DNA from: a virus
DNA: 41,675 bases
Strand: one strand, 5' to 3'
IMG/VR virus record: IMGVR_UViG_3300020478_000018
Coordinates: 1 to 41,675 of that record
Below, piece by piece: positions 1 to 7,798 of the stretch (positions are counted from its first letter, which is position 1; each line of letters begins with the position of its first letter). A program made the translations under genes and the position numbers. The notes under the pieces were generated by a model. The model was not told where the DNA came from and made no database searches. It saw only the letters and a list, made by a program, of their open reading frames with translations.

Positions 1-103
1 TGGTGAGACAATAAAAACTGGCGTTAAGTATGATCAATCTATTGTAGATAATTACATCCAACCTATAGATGCTTTATCTGAAACTGGAAGCAGAGGAAAT
101 ATA
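1..103. repeat. Terminal overlap, left copy (circular closure)
   Basis: These 103 bases match the last 103 bases of the window (41573-41675) at every position except base 27, which is A here and G at 41599. The match lies inside a coding gene and keeps its frame, so it is best read as the overlap of a circular or circularly permuted contig, not a biological repeat. Removing one copy gives 41,572 bp. Confidence 0.9.
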
Positions 104-229
104 ACGATTAATGTAAACGTGTCTGATAATGTTGTGCAAAATGATCAAGAATTAGCTGATCAGATTTCTAGTGTAGTGTCTCGCAATACTCGTCCCCTCT
201 GGGGACTTGGAGGAGCAGGTGCAGGTTAA
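2..229 (+). CDS. Tape measure protein, C-terminal part (continues from 39654-41675)
   Basis: This is the end of the tape-measure gene cut by the contig opening. The frame read from base 2 is open to a TAA at 227-229 and matches the end of the large open gene on the right edge, residue for residue, apart from Lys here versus Arg there at codon 26-28. The part unique to the left edge (104-226) adds 41 residues, ending in a small Gly/Ala-rich tail. Joined with the right-hand segment the protein has 715 residues. It lies directly upstream of the tail hub gene, with a 3-base gap. Confidence 0.85.
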   Translation, partial: GETIKTGVKYDQSIVDNYIQPIDALSETGSRGNITINVNVSDNVVQNDQELADQISSVVSRNTRPLWGLGGAGAG

Positions 230-232
230 TTT

Positions 233-1675
233 ATGGCAATAACAATTACAGTTAAAGGTGTAGATCTCACTAATTATATTGACTATAAATCTATAGCCAT
301 TGCTGACACTATGGAAGTTACAGGGGATACGCTGTCCTTTAATTTATATAGTCCTGATTCTACGGTTAAACCTGAATGTGGAAACGAGGTTATTTTAACG
401 GATGGTTCAACAAAAGAGTTTGGAGGAATCATCACAAAAGTTGCCAGAGAGAAATATGAAGGTGATGTTGTCCAGTATAACTGCAGTGCAATTGATTACA
501 CGTATATGTTAGATAGAAGGTATGTAAATAAGATATATGATTCCAAGGCTGTTTCTGATGGATCAAATGATAGTATGCTTGAAGATATTTTATTTGATTT
601 AAAGCAAGCCGCAGATAGTGATTCAGTCACAGGTGACAGTTTCTACACAGATTTCTACAACAACTTATCTTCTGCATATGTGTCAATTGGGCCAAATGTA
701 AGACAGCAAGTTTTTCAAAGAACTTTACCCTCTCAGGCGATCAGCAACCTTGCAGAAAGTACAGGTATGGTCTGGTGGATAGATTTCGATAAAAGAGTTA
801 ATTTCAAGCAGTCTACTGAAATGTGGGCTACTTTTCTTCCTACTGTAGATGGATATGATGGAATAGATGTCAGTCAAGATATAGAAAATTACTGGGATTT
901 AAATATGGATGATAGTATCGAGAGCATTGGTACTAAGGCTATTATCCAAGATGCGATTATTCAAAGTACAAGTTCTCAAGTAGATAGATTTGATATTAAT
1001 GCAACTCAAGCAACTAATGGTGCTAAGTTAAATCTTACTCATAGACCTTACAATGAATATTCTATTGGCTCTGTAGTGCGTATTAGGTCAGGGGTGTCTT
1101 TAGTATTAGAACCCCAACAGCTTGATCACGTAACAAGAGATGCTACCGATTATTCTGCTAGTGCAGTTGGTGCTACCTTTTATCCATTTATTAATGTTGG
1201 AAGACAAGGACAAAATGATTCCTACGTTAGATTGAGTCCTGATGCTATCCAGCAAAATGATCAAATTGTAGTTACATATCAATACTCAACTACTGATGAA
1301 CACGAAAATATAGATATAGATCAAGTGGATGCACACGCTGACGCTACAGGTGGAGATGGGATTCACGAGTTTATATTTAGCAGGGGATCAGAGATTGCGG
1401 TTACTGATGTTGTAGACCTAGATGAAATAGCACAGGTTTTACTCGATAGAAAGAGCAAGACGTTAAGAAGAGGTTCTTTTGATTCTTTTACAAAAGGATG
1501 GAAAGCAGGTCAGATGTTTTACCTTAAATGGGATAGAGAAGGGATAACCGAAACTATGTGGGTGATTAACGTTAATAAAACATTGCTTACTCCTGCAGAT
1601 GATCCTTCTCTTAGTGACAATGTAATATTAACTAATGTTCAATTTAGTAATATACCAAGAGGGTTAAAACTGTAA
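233..1675 (+). CDS. Putative tail hub / distal tail (baseplate) protein
   Basis: This 480-residue protein is encoded directly after the tape measure, where siphoviruses place distal-tail and tail-associated hub proteins. The N-terminal third is beta-rich and reads like the ring domain of hub proteins, with a GGIITKV segment near residue 64. A middle stretch (about 172-195, LAESTGMVWWIDFDKRVNF) matches the pattern of gp27/gpD-like hub domains, in which a helix of the type 'ISNLAESTG' precedes a WWID strand. The ATG has no strong ribosome binding site, so expression may depend on the upstream tape-measure gene. The stop overlaps the next start as TAATG. The assignment rests on position and fold impression, not on a diagnostic motif. 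Confidence 0.6.
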   Translation: MAITITVKGVDLTNYIDYKSIAIADTMEVTGDTLSFNLYSPDSTVKPECGNEVILTDGSTKEFGGIITKVAREKYEGDVVQYNCSAIDYTYMLDRRYVNKIYDSKAVSDGSNDSMLEDILFDLKQAADSDSVTGDSFYTDFYNNLSSAYVSIGPNVRQQVFQRTLPSQAISNLAESTGMVWWIDFDKRVNFKQSTEMWATFLPTVDGYDGIDVSQDIENYWDLNMDDSIESIGTKAIIQDAIIQSTSSQVDRFDINATQATNGAKLNLTHRPYNEYSIGSVVRIRSGVSLVLEPQQLDHVTRDATDYSASAVGATFYPFINVGRQGQNDSYVRLSPDAIQQNDQIVVTYQYSTTDEHENIDIDQVDAHADATGGDGIHEFIFSRGSEIAVTDVVDLDEIAQVLLDRKSKTLRRGSFDSFTKGWKAGQMFYLKWDREGITETMWVINVNKTLLTPADDPSLSDNVILTNVQFSNIPRGLKL

Positions 1676-1944
1676 TGCCTGACAATATATCAGATGCAAA
1701 TGCATTATCTAATTTAATATCAGATTTATATACAGAGGTTTTTCAAAGAAATCCTGCTAACCCAAACTCACCCATTACAAGAACTCAACATACAAGGCAT
1801 TTTGTAGCGTTAAGGGATGATTTAAAAACAAGATTACTAACTGCAAGTTCTATAACTTATGTATGGGGATTATCAGGATTTAGTGATGAAGTTCAAGCCT
1901 CTCCCCAATCGGTTAGATGGGGCTTTACAGGAGAATGGGCTTAA
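1675..1944 (+). CDS. Small tail-region protein, unknown
   Basis: This 89-residue protein sits between the tail hub and the first fibre-like gene, with one-base TAATG overlaps at both ends, so it is translated as part of a coupled tail operon. The first half is helical (SNLISDLYTEVF), the middle is rich in Asn, Pro and Thr (RNPANPNSPITRTQHTR), and the C-terminal end is aromatic with WGLSGF and WGFTGEW. It contains no cysteines, signal peptide or membrane segment. It may be a minor tail or baseplate adaptor, judged by location only; I do not recognise the family. Confidence 0.6.
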   Translation: MPDNISDANALSNLISDLYTEVFQRNPANPNSPITRTQHTRHFVALRDDLKTRLLTASSITYVWGLSGFSDEVQASPQSVRWGFTGEWA

Positions 1945-2849
1945 TGACACAACAGATACTAAGACCACAACCCAAATTAGGTTTACATGATCCAGTTGTT
2001 GCAAAGGGATATGTACGTTGGGAGATTACAGATGAGAACGATAAAGTTCTTAGAACAGGAATGGGGTTTGCTGAATCATGGTGGTTCAAATATATCCCTT
2101 CATTTCTAAGGCGATTCTTTCCGTTTGGGCAAAAGAATGCTGTGGTTAATAAAGGAAGAAGTCAATTAGTTAATTGGCTTGCAGGAGATAACACTGTTTC
2201 TCAACCTGCTTATGTGGCAGTTGGGACAGGAACAGGTCTTGTTGCAAGCAGTGACGAAAGACTAGGAACAGCAATTTTGTATACAGGTGGTTCAGTAACT
2301 GCAAAGGGCGTTAATAGTCGTAGTACCTATGCAGGATATTCAGTTAGATATATTGCTTCTTTTGCAACAAATGAAATTACAACAGGTAGCTCTTCCGTTA
2401 ACGTTAGAGAGCTAGGCTTATTTGATGGCTCTGATCCTGCTACAGATAATATGTGGGCAAGGGTTAATGTTAATATTACTAAAGCGAATACTGAAAAATT
2501 AAATATATATTGGTATCTAGTTTTTGAAAGGAGGGAAGGCTTGGCTATAAAAAGTGGAACAAGTATTGGCACAACTGGAAACATTGCTCCAAATGCGAGC
2601 GGTGGGAGTGCATTAACTTTTGCAAGTAATGTAACCGTTCTTATGATTCACAATAACAGCGGTGTTGTAGCTTATATGAAATTTAATGGGTCAATGACAG
2701 GAACTCCTCCTACCGATTATGACCTAGTGTTACAAGATGGGCAAAGTTATATTCAATCTGATGAAGAGATTTCAATAGGCTCTATTTATGTGTATATGAA
2801 TGACACCATAACTATGCCTGATAATCAATTTGTAATTAGGGGGTGGTAG
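1944..2849 (+). CDS. Putative tail fibre / tip protein
   Basis: The protein has 301 residues from the ATG at 1944, chosen because AGGAGA lies 9 bases upstream and the ATG overlaps the preceding stop (TAATG). An in-frame ATG at 1917 lies inside the previous gene and is less likely. Residues about 50-210 resemble a phage tail domain that starts with a segment of the type VVNKGRSQLVNWLAG and contains an AVGTGTG turn and an RELGLFDG motif, a pattern common in tail-tip and fibre proteins. After a linker (RREGLAIKSGTSIG) the last 90 residues form a separate beta-rich module that could be a carbohydrate- or receptor-binding head. It is followed without any gap by another fibre-like gene. Confidence 0.55.
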   Translation: MTQQILRPQPKLGLHDPVVAKGYVRWEITDENDKVLRTGMGFAESWWFKYIPSFLRRFFPFGQKNAVVNKGRSQLVNWLAGDNTVSQPAYVAVGTGTGLVASSDERLGTAILYTGGSVTAKGVNSRSTYAGYSVRYIASFATNEITTGSSSVNVRELGLFDGSDPATDNMWARVNVNITKANTEKLNIYWYLVFERREGLAIKSGTSIGTTGNIAPNASGGSALTFASNVTVLMIHNNSGVVAYMKFNGSMTGTPPTDYDLVLQDGQSYIQSDEEISIGSIYVYMNDTITMPDNQFVIRGW

Positions 2850-3905
2850 ATGGCTATATTAATAACCCCTAGAGTTACTCATGCTACAGCTATAACTGCA
2901 GGTAGCTTTGAGATAACTGGTAACGGTGGACTTTTAGTTAATCCTGCCAACGCTTCAGATAGTAAGGTTCATTATCAGATTCAGAACTCTGACAAGTTTG
3001 TTATGGGTGTTGATGAAACTAATGATAACTTTGTCATTTCGCGTGGAGGAGCATTAGGTACTAATAACGCCTTAAGTATTGATGGTAGTAACGGAACTGT
3101 TTCAATTGGCTCTATGAGTTTTAGTGGAATGACTTGGGATGGAAACGGAATTCCAGTTTCTGGTGGTGGAACAGGTTTAACTACAGTTAATACTGATTCA
3201 ATTTTAACTGGTAATGGAGCTTCTGCCCTAAGTGCTGAAACAACATTTACTTATAGTTCTGGTGAATTAAAAATTCTAACTCCTACAAATGATGCTAATC
3301 CTTTTATTCGTGTCGGAGCGGTTGATGCAGAGTCAGCACAAATACAAGCTGTATTTGACTCAGGTGGTCAAACATTAGATAAATTAGTTATAAGTACAGC
3401 AACTGCAGATGCAGGTGCAGATGAGGGAAGAGTTGAATTTGATATAGATGGAGTAATAGTTCTTGTTGTAGCTGATACAGGTTTAAGATTAAACAGAGCT
3501 GATACTGCAGGAGATGTGACAACTGAGTACCAACAGGGTGCTACTACTGCTTATGTTATGGGGATTGACGACTCTGATTCTAATAAGTTTAAGATTCATT
3601 CGGGTACAGCGTTAGTTGACGATAGTGATATTGAGGTTGACACAAGTGGGAATGTTACAATTAAAAATGGCACATTAACACTTAATACTGCTTTAACTTA
3701 TGCAAATGGTGGTACAGGGCAGAGTACATATGCACAAGGTGATTTAATTCATGCTTCAGCTTCTAACACATTAGCTAAGTTAACTATAGGAACCCCAAAC
3801 CAACAATTAAGAGTAGGGGCAGGAGGCATTCTTGAATACTTTACTCCAGCAACATCAAGTGGAGTCTCAGTCGGTCAAGCAATGGCTTTTGCAATAGTGT
3901 TTTAA
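2850..3905 (+). CDS. Tail fibre-like protein with GGTG repeats
   Basis: This 351-residue, beta-rich protein starts immediately after the previous stop, with GGGGG-type purine sequence just upstream. It carries the repeated segments GGGTGLTTVN (about residues 105-114) and GGTGQSTYAQGDLIHAS (about residues 286-302), plus DGSNGTVSIG and TSGNVTIKNG segments. Repeats of the type 'ANGGTGQSTY-GDLLYAS' are widespread in phage tail fibre and structural fibre proteins, where they form triple-beta shafts. It is low in cysteine and has no membrane segment. Its likely role is a trimeric fibre shaft in host attachment. The fold family is confident; the exact position on the virion is not. Confidence 0.7.
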   Translation: MAILITPRVTHATAITAGSFEITGNGGLLVNPANASDSKVHYQIQNSDKFVMGVDETNDNFVISRGGALGTNNALSIDGSNGTVSIGSMSFSGMTWDGNGIPVSGGGTGLTTVNTDSILTGNGASALSAETTFTYSSGELKILTPTNDANPFIRVGAVDAESAQIQAVFDSGGQTLDKLVISTATADAGADEGRVEFDIDGVIVLVVADTGLRLNRADTAGDVTTEYQQGATTAYVMGIDDSDSNKFKIHSGTALVDDSDIEVDTSGNVTIKNGTLTLNTALTYANGGTGQSTYAQGDLIHASASNTLAKLTIGTPNQQLRVGAGGILEYFTPATSSGVSVGQAMAFAIVF

Positions 3906-3915
3906 GGAGAATTAA

Positions 3916-4302
3916 ATGTCTAATCCACCCAATATAGTAAATGTAGCCCAAATATTTGGTGTAACTGAAACTACAAATTTAACAGGTACATCTCCGACTG
4001 CCCCTACGCCGATTATGCCTAACCCAGCAAGTCATTACACTCATAAAGTGAATATGATTATTGTTTCAAATATTGATGGAACAAATAACTGTGACATTGA
4101 TATTTATATTGATGAAAATACTACCGAGACTTATCTTGCTAAGACAGTAACAATTCCTGCTGACTCATCTCTTAGTTTAATAGATACTCCTTTATATATA
4201 AGTCATGGAGCAACAGGAACAGGCAATAGATTAATGGCAGTTGCTCAAACTGCAGATGACCTAGATGTTGTTGTTAGTTATGAACAGATTACGGATGTAT
4301 AA
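3916..4302 (+). CDS. Small beta-rich structural protein
   Basis: This 128-residue protein has a good ribosome binding site (AAGGAGA, 7 bases before the ATG). It is strongly beta-type, rich in Thr and Asn, with alternating hydrophobic strands such as NMIIVSNIDG and DIDIYIDENT, and a C-terminal VVVSYEQITDV strand. Its plan (strand-rich, one compact domain, no cysteine pairs) resembles the two small proteins after the capsid gene (34465 and 34775), which suggests a decoration or fibre-associated domain. It lies between a fibre gene and three receptor-binding-like paralogues. No specific family was recognised. Confidence 0.5.
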   Translation: MSNPPNIVNVAQIFGVTETTNLTGTSPTAPTPIMPNPASHYTHKVNMIIVSNIDGTNNCDIDIYIDENTTETYLAKTVTIPADSSLSLIDTPLYISHGATGTGNRLMAVAQTADDLDVVVSYEQITDV

Positions 4303-4304
4303 AT

Positions 4305-5063
4305 ATGCCAAGAATACCTGATAAGGCTTCTAATTCCGCATCTTCCATGTGGAAGATGAATGATGTTTATGTTGGACGAAATGGAGATGAATGGCCTGCT
4401 CCTTATGTTCCTAAAATGAAATGTGCTTTTTCACGTTCTACGTCAGGATCGTTAGCAGGTATATATACAGGTGAGTCTAACGGTGATGGTACGAATATCG
4501 GAAGTGGAAGCCCTATGACTTCACCTTGGGGGTATAACTGGAATAGTGTTGATGGGATGAACTTTTGGATTAGTACAACTGGTTCGGAAACTAATTATTA
4601 TTTGAAATGGATTATGTTAGGTACAGCCACATCAACTTATGCTCCATATAATGCCCAAATAACCGTTAGGATTTGTGGTGAATCTTCAAATACAATGGCT
4701 GATTACGCAAGAGTATATGAATATACTAATGACCCATTTACTGTTTCTGGAGGTAGTAATACATATGTACGATATGACATTCAACCTACTGGGAATCAAA
4801 TTGGGAATAACGTTTTAACATTTGGTACTGGATACACAATTGGGATAAAAACTTATCTCAACACGTATTGGACAGGTCATTATTTTGGCGGTACGAATTA
4901 TACCCAAACTCAGGCTCATACTTTATCAAGTGGTTCAACTTGGGACATCTACTGGAACTCTAGCAGTATGAGTTCTAGGATTGCAGGATGGACAGGGAAC
5001 ACAAATAACGGAACAAGTTATACACAAGGGAATCTATTCATGCTTGGTATTGAGGAGGTTTAA
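4305..5063 (+). CDS. Receptor-binding-like tail protein, paralogue 1
   Basis: At 252 residues this is the first of three tandem related genes. The N-terminal 35 residues hold the shared signature WKMNDVYVGRNGDEWPAP, a W-x-M/L-N-D-V-Y ... G-D-x-W-P pattern that I associate with adhesion-type tail proteins of marine phages. The rest is beta-rich with many Tyr, Trp, Asn, Gly and Ser, typical of a carbohydrate-binding jelly roll. Its C-terminal region (TYLNTYWTGHYFGGTNY and SGSTWDIYWNSSS) diverges from the other two copies. Its stop overlaps the next start, with GAGGAGG just upstream for the following gene. Receptor binding is inferred. Confidence 0.5.
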   Translation: MPRIPDKASNSASSMWKMNDVYVGRNGDEWPAPYVPKMKCAFSRSTSGSLAGIYTGESNGDGTNIGSGSPMTSPWGYNWNSVDGMNFWISTTGSETNYYLKWIMLGTATSTYAPYNAQITVRICGESSNTMADYARVYEYTNDPFTVSGGSNTYVRYDIQPTGNQIGNNVLTFGTGYTIGIKTYLNTYWTGHYFGGTNYTQTQAHTLSSGSTWDIYWNSSSMSSRIAGWTGNTNNGTSYTQGNLFMLGIEEV

Positions 5064-5824
5064 TGCCTAGACAACCTAACAATACAATAGCAGTTGGGAT
5101 GTGGAATGTAACTCGTCCCAATCAGCAAAGAAACGCTCATTATGGTGAAAGGTGGCCTATGATGCCACCTAATTATGCAACAGGTTACGTTTCACGAACA
5201 AGTTATTTAACTAGCGGAGATGCTAACCCTGCTTCCACAGGAATTGGTACTTGGGGTGGGCATTATGTTAATGCCTATTATTATCAGGCTATAAGTATGA
5301 GATGTACTAGCCATGATTGGGAATTGCTTGGATGGGGAGGGGCAAATTCAAGTAGCACACAGGGATTGGTTTACTATGATTTCAAAGTGTGGGAAGGTCA
5401 GTATGTGAATGACCCTAGCAAAGAAATTTCTACTTATGCCTCTGCTCAAGCAATGTGGATACCAAACAATGGAAGTCCTTCAGGACAGTCAATGATGTGG
5501 GCGAATGGGTGGTTTAATTCATTAGGAAAACTGACACAGAACACTTGGTATACATTAGGGATGGCTTACACCCAAACCTCTACTCAGTCTTATCATGGTT
5601 TCCCTACCTTTTATCTGAATGGGTCAGGTTATGGAAATTATTTATCATCTACTTCCATGACATCTTCTGCCAGTAATGCGGCAGGAACAACAACTATAAC
5701 TTCAGATTGGGAATGGGCAAGCACTCTGGGGCTTAATACGTCTTCGGGATGGTTTCTTGCAGATATGGGTACGACAAGTTTATATAATGGACAATTTATG
5801 ACTTGTCAGGTGAGGGTCTTTTAA
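5063..5824 (+). CDS. Receptor-binding-like tail protein, paralogue 2
   Basis: At 253 residues this is the middle copy of the tandem set. Its N-terminus carries a degenerate version of the signature (MWNVTRPNQQRNAHYGERWP followed by MMPPNYATGY). It shares several blocks with paralogue 3 (5824): C-T-S/T-H-D-W-x-L near residue 82, YYDFKVWEGQYVN, QNTWYTLGMAYTQ and AAGTTTI. The conserved blocks are separated by variable loops, as expected for a host-range determinant under diversification. A GAGGAGG site five bases upstream gives strong initiation despite the overlap with the previous gene. Confidence 0.5.
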   Translation: MPRQPNNTIAVGMWNVTRPNQQRNAHYGERWPMMPPNYATGYVSRTSYLTSGDANPASTGIGTWGGHYVNAYYYQAISMRCTSHDWELLGWGGANSSSTQGLVYYDFKVWEGQYVNDPSKEISTYASAQAMWIPNNGSPSGQSMMWANGWFNSLGKLTQNTWYTLGMAYTQTSTQSYHGFPTFYLNGSGYGNYLSSTSMTSSASNAAGTTTITSDWEWASTLGLNTSSGWFLADMGTTSLYNGQFMTCQVRVF

Positions 5825-6675
5825 TGCCTAGCTATAGAATCCCAAATCAATCAGCCTATCCACTTCCTCAGAATGCGAGTTGGTGGAAAGGTAACGCTAA
5901 TGGCAAATGGAAAATGAATGACATGCACAGGGCAAGGGCAGGAGATGAATGGCCTCCTACAACTATTCCCCCACCTAATTATGCTGATGGATATTTTCAT
6001 AGATATATAAATCAAGGTCACCATTATTCCCCCAATTGGTTAACCTATAACGATACTTGGGTGAATCAGACTAACTTAAGAAATCAGCACTCAATAGTTA
6101 GCGGATGGTTCAATGCGGTTAGATTTAGATGTACGACCCATGATTGGACATTGCAAGGGATTCAGCATGGCAATAAAACCAGTAGTGGGTCTCAGACTTT
6201 ATATTACAGAATTGGAGTTTGGGAAGGAAATGATGTAAACATTCTTACTGGATCAGGATTAATGGAAGATACAGGAAGTGTCTCCCATGTAATGAATGGA
6301 CAGGGTTGGCCTTATAATAGTTCGGACTTTCTTCTAACTGGTGCTGGTGGTGCTACAGATGGCACAGCAGTTCTTACTCAAAATACTTGGTATACGGTAG
6401 CCATTTTGTACGAACAAAGTTGGAGCGGTACATATTGTGCTTATTCTTATAGCGGAGATACTGGAGGTTATTATTATCCTGGAACGCAACAGTATGGAAC
6501 AGGGACTTTAACTGCTACTAACGCAGGAGGAACCACTACTCTTTATCCATACTTTGAAATGGACGCTTACGGCACTTATGGACAAGGAAATGGTTGGCCT
6601 ACTTTAAGCGGTAATTGGCAGTCAAGTGGTACGTCAGGGCCAATTTCTTCAATCAAGATTAAAGTCTGGCAATAA
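5824..6675 (+). CDS. Receptor-binding-like tail protein, paralogue 3
   Basis: The protein has 283 residues from the ATG at 5824, which overlaps the preceding TAA (TAATG) and follows GAGGGT. An upstream in-frame ATG at 5803 would lie inside the previous gene. The signature WKMNDMHRARAGDEWP is close to paralogue 1, while the body matches paralogue 2: CTTHDWTLQG, YYRIGVWEGNDVN, QNTWYTVAILYEQ and TNAGGTTTL. It is therefore mosaic with respect to its neighbours, as expected of tandem duplication followed by recombination. It is aromatic and Gly-rich and has no signal peptide. The likely role is receptor recognition at the tail tip. Confidence 0.5.
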   Translation: MPSYRIPNQSAYPLPQNASWWKGNANGKWKMNDMHRARAGDEWPPTTIPPPNYADGYFHRYINQGHHYSPNWLTYNDTWVNQTNLRNQHSIVSGWFNAVRFRCTTHDWTLQGIQHGNKTSSGSQTLYYRIGVWEGNDVNILTGSGLMEDTGSVSHVMNGQGWPYNSSDFLLTGAGGATDGTAVLTQNTWYTVAILYEQSWSGTYCAYSYSGDTGGYYYPGTQQYGTGTLTATNAGGTTTLYPYFEMDAYGTYGQGNGWPTLSGNWQSSGTSGPISSIKIKVWQ

Positions 6676-6684
6676 GGAGAAATC

Positions 6685-6999
6685 ATGGCAATAATTGTTA
6701 CTAAAATGTTAGATGTAATGACTGAAGATGGGTATATGACTCAAGAGTATCCTGAGTTTTGCATTATTAAATCACACTTTTGTTATGACCAAGATGACGG
6801 CACATTTGCCACAATCGGACTTGGTGGTGGAACAGAGATTACCAAGGCTCAGTTACATACAAGAGCATTGGAAATTCATGCAAAAGTACCGTTCCTAATT
6901 TCATCAGACCCTGATCTTCCAAACCCACTTAGAGAAAGAACAACCGCAGAAGTTGAAACAATGGTTGACGATTGGTGTGAAGAAAAGAATGTATCTTAA
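6685..6999 (+). CDS. Small protein of unknown function
   Basis: This 104-residue protein follows AAGGAGA seven bases before its ATG. The N-terminal half is strand-rich (MLDVMTEDGYMTQEY, CIIKSHFCYDQDDGTFATIG). The C-terminal half is helical and charged and ends in ETMVDDWCEEKN. There are three cysteines but no CxxC pair. It lies between the receptor-binding paralogues and the lysis-like membrane genes. Position would allow a tail-fibre chaperone or a fibre-tip protein, but no family was recognised. Confidence 0.5.
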   Translation: MAIIVTKMLDVMTEDGYMTQEYPEFCIIKSHFCYDQDDGTFATIGLGGGTEITKAQLHTRALEIHAKVPFLISSDPDLPNPLRERTTAEVETMVDDWCEEKNVS

Positions 7000-7030
7000 A
7001 GTATAATACGCTTAAAGAGAGAGGTTCGTT

Positions 7031-7216
7031 ATGAATTGGATTGGAAAGATAAGACCCCAAATCTTCCTTGCGTTAGTTTCACTTGCAATCATTGCAGTTC
7101 TGGGAATTCAAAAAGAATTAACTGAAATTACAGTTGGATGTATTGCAGGTATTATTGCGTTAGCAAAAGACGTTTTGCAAAGCGATTCTGGTAATGGTGA
7201 TGGAGGTGCAGGGTAA
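7031..7216 (+). CDS. Small membrane protein, holin candidate
   Basis: This 61-residue protein has a hydrophobic segment at about 11-26 (FLALVSLAIIAVLGI) and a second, weaker one at about 33-48 (TVGCIAGIIALAKDVL), followed by a short Gly/Asp/Ser-rich tail. A short N-terminus with basic residues, two helices and a small polar tail is the layout of class II holins. It precedes an XhlA-like membrane protein, and paired small membrane genes after the tail-fibre block are typical of a lysis cassette. GAGAGAGG is upstream of the ATG. The role in lysis is inferred, because I recognise no endolysin beside it. Confidence 0.5.
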   Translation: MNWIGKIRPQIFLALVSLAIIAVLGIQKELTEITVGCIAGIIALAKDVLQSDSGNGDGGAG

Positions 7217-7240
7217 ATTACTTGAAGGAGAATAGGGTAA

Positions 7241-7453
7241 ATGACCCTCTCAGATAAGCAAGCGGAAAGGATTTTTAGCAAGATAGAAGAAATAGAAAAC
7301 ACAATAAAGACAATAAAAATAAATGATTTACATCACATAAATATAAAACTAAGACGATTGGAGGATAATCAAAAATGGATTAGGAGTTTACTGCTAGGAA
7401 CCATATTGGTAATAGTAGCTTCAGCCGTTGGAATTATAATTAGTAATGTTTGA
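7241..7453 (+). CDS. XhlA-like coiled-coil membrane protein (lysis-associated)
   Basis: This 70-residue protein has an N-terminal heptad-rich coiled coil (about 8-48, IEEIENTIKTIKINDLHH and LRRLEDNQ) followed by a single C-terminal membrane helix (about 49-67, LLLGTILVIVASAVGIII). This order, with a W-x-R segment just before the helix, is the hallmark of the haemolysin XhlA family (PF10779), whose members act together with a small holin in phage and PBSX-type lysis. It follows the holin candidate at 7031 by 24 bases and has GAAGGAG upstream. Its C-terminus overlaps the next small gene by eight bases. Confidence 0.6.
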   Translation: MTLSDKQAERIFSKIEEIENTIKTIKINDLHHINIKLRRLEDNQKWIRSLLLGTILVIVASAVGIIISNV

Positions 7454-7607
7454 TGTCTTTTCCCCTAAAGTTTTAATGTCACTTATGCGATTAATAAGAA
7501 TTTGTCGTGATACTGAAAGTATGGAGAGATTTACTAGCGAGGAACAAAGCAAAGTGATGAAAGCATCATGGGAATTAGTAAGAGTTATAAGAGGAGAGAA
7601 GAGATGA
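7446..7607 (+). CDS. Small basic helical protein
   Basis: This 53-residue gene starts inside the end of the XhlA-like gene and ends in an ATGA overlap with the next gene. The protein is predicted to be all-helical, with basic N- and C-termini (LMRLIRICRD, ELVRVIRGEKR) and no membrane segment. The start has no clear ribosome binding site, so it depends on coupling with the upstream gene. The ATGA junction and the lack of any other gene over this stretch favour it being real. Function is unknown. Confidence 0.45.
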   Translation: MFDVFSPKVLMSLMRLIRICRDTESMERFTSEEQSKVMKASWELVRVIRGEKR

Positions 7608-7798
7608 GTGACCAAGACAATATAGAACTAACAGGTGATGATATTAATAAATTGTTTGAAATTAATCCTCTTGCAAAAGAACAGATAATGAGGATATGTG
7701 CAGAAAGGAGGGTTAAGGAACTTGAAGACGAAATTAATCGAGAACGAAAAAACGGTTTCCACGTTGTCCAAGAGCTTGAGACAGGGGGCGAGGATTGA
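7604..7798 (+). CDS. Small acidic helical protein
   Basis: The protein has 64 residues from the ATG at 7604, preferred over an upstream in-frame ATG at 7568 because AGGAGAGAAG lies just before it and it forms an ATGA overlap with the previous stop. The protein is helical and charged (DDINKLFEINPLAKEQIM, RRVKELEDEINRER). A second frame that is also open overlaps its last 100 bases (gene starting at 7698). It could be a small regulatory or structural accessory; nothing more specific is visible. Confidence 0.5.
   Translation: MSDQDNIELTGDDINKLFEINPLAKEQIMRICAERRVKELEDEINRERKNGFHVVQELETGGED

Noticed and set aside
7002-7007. TATAAT before the holin candidate as a promoter
   Set aside because: No -35 box at 16-18 bases; TTGACG upstream is 31 bases away, too far for one promoter.
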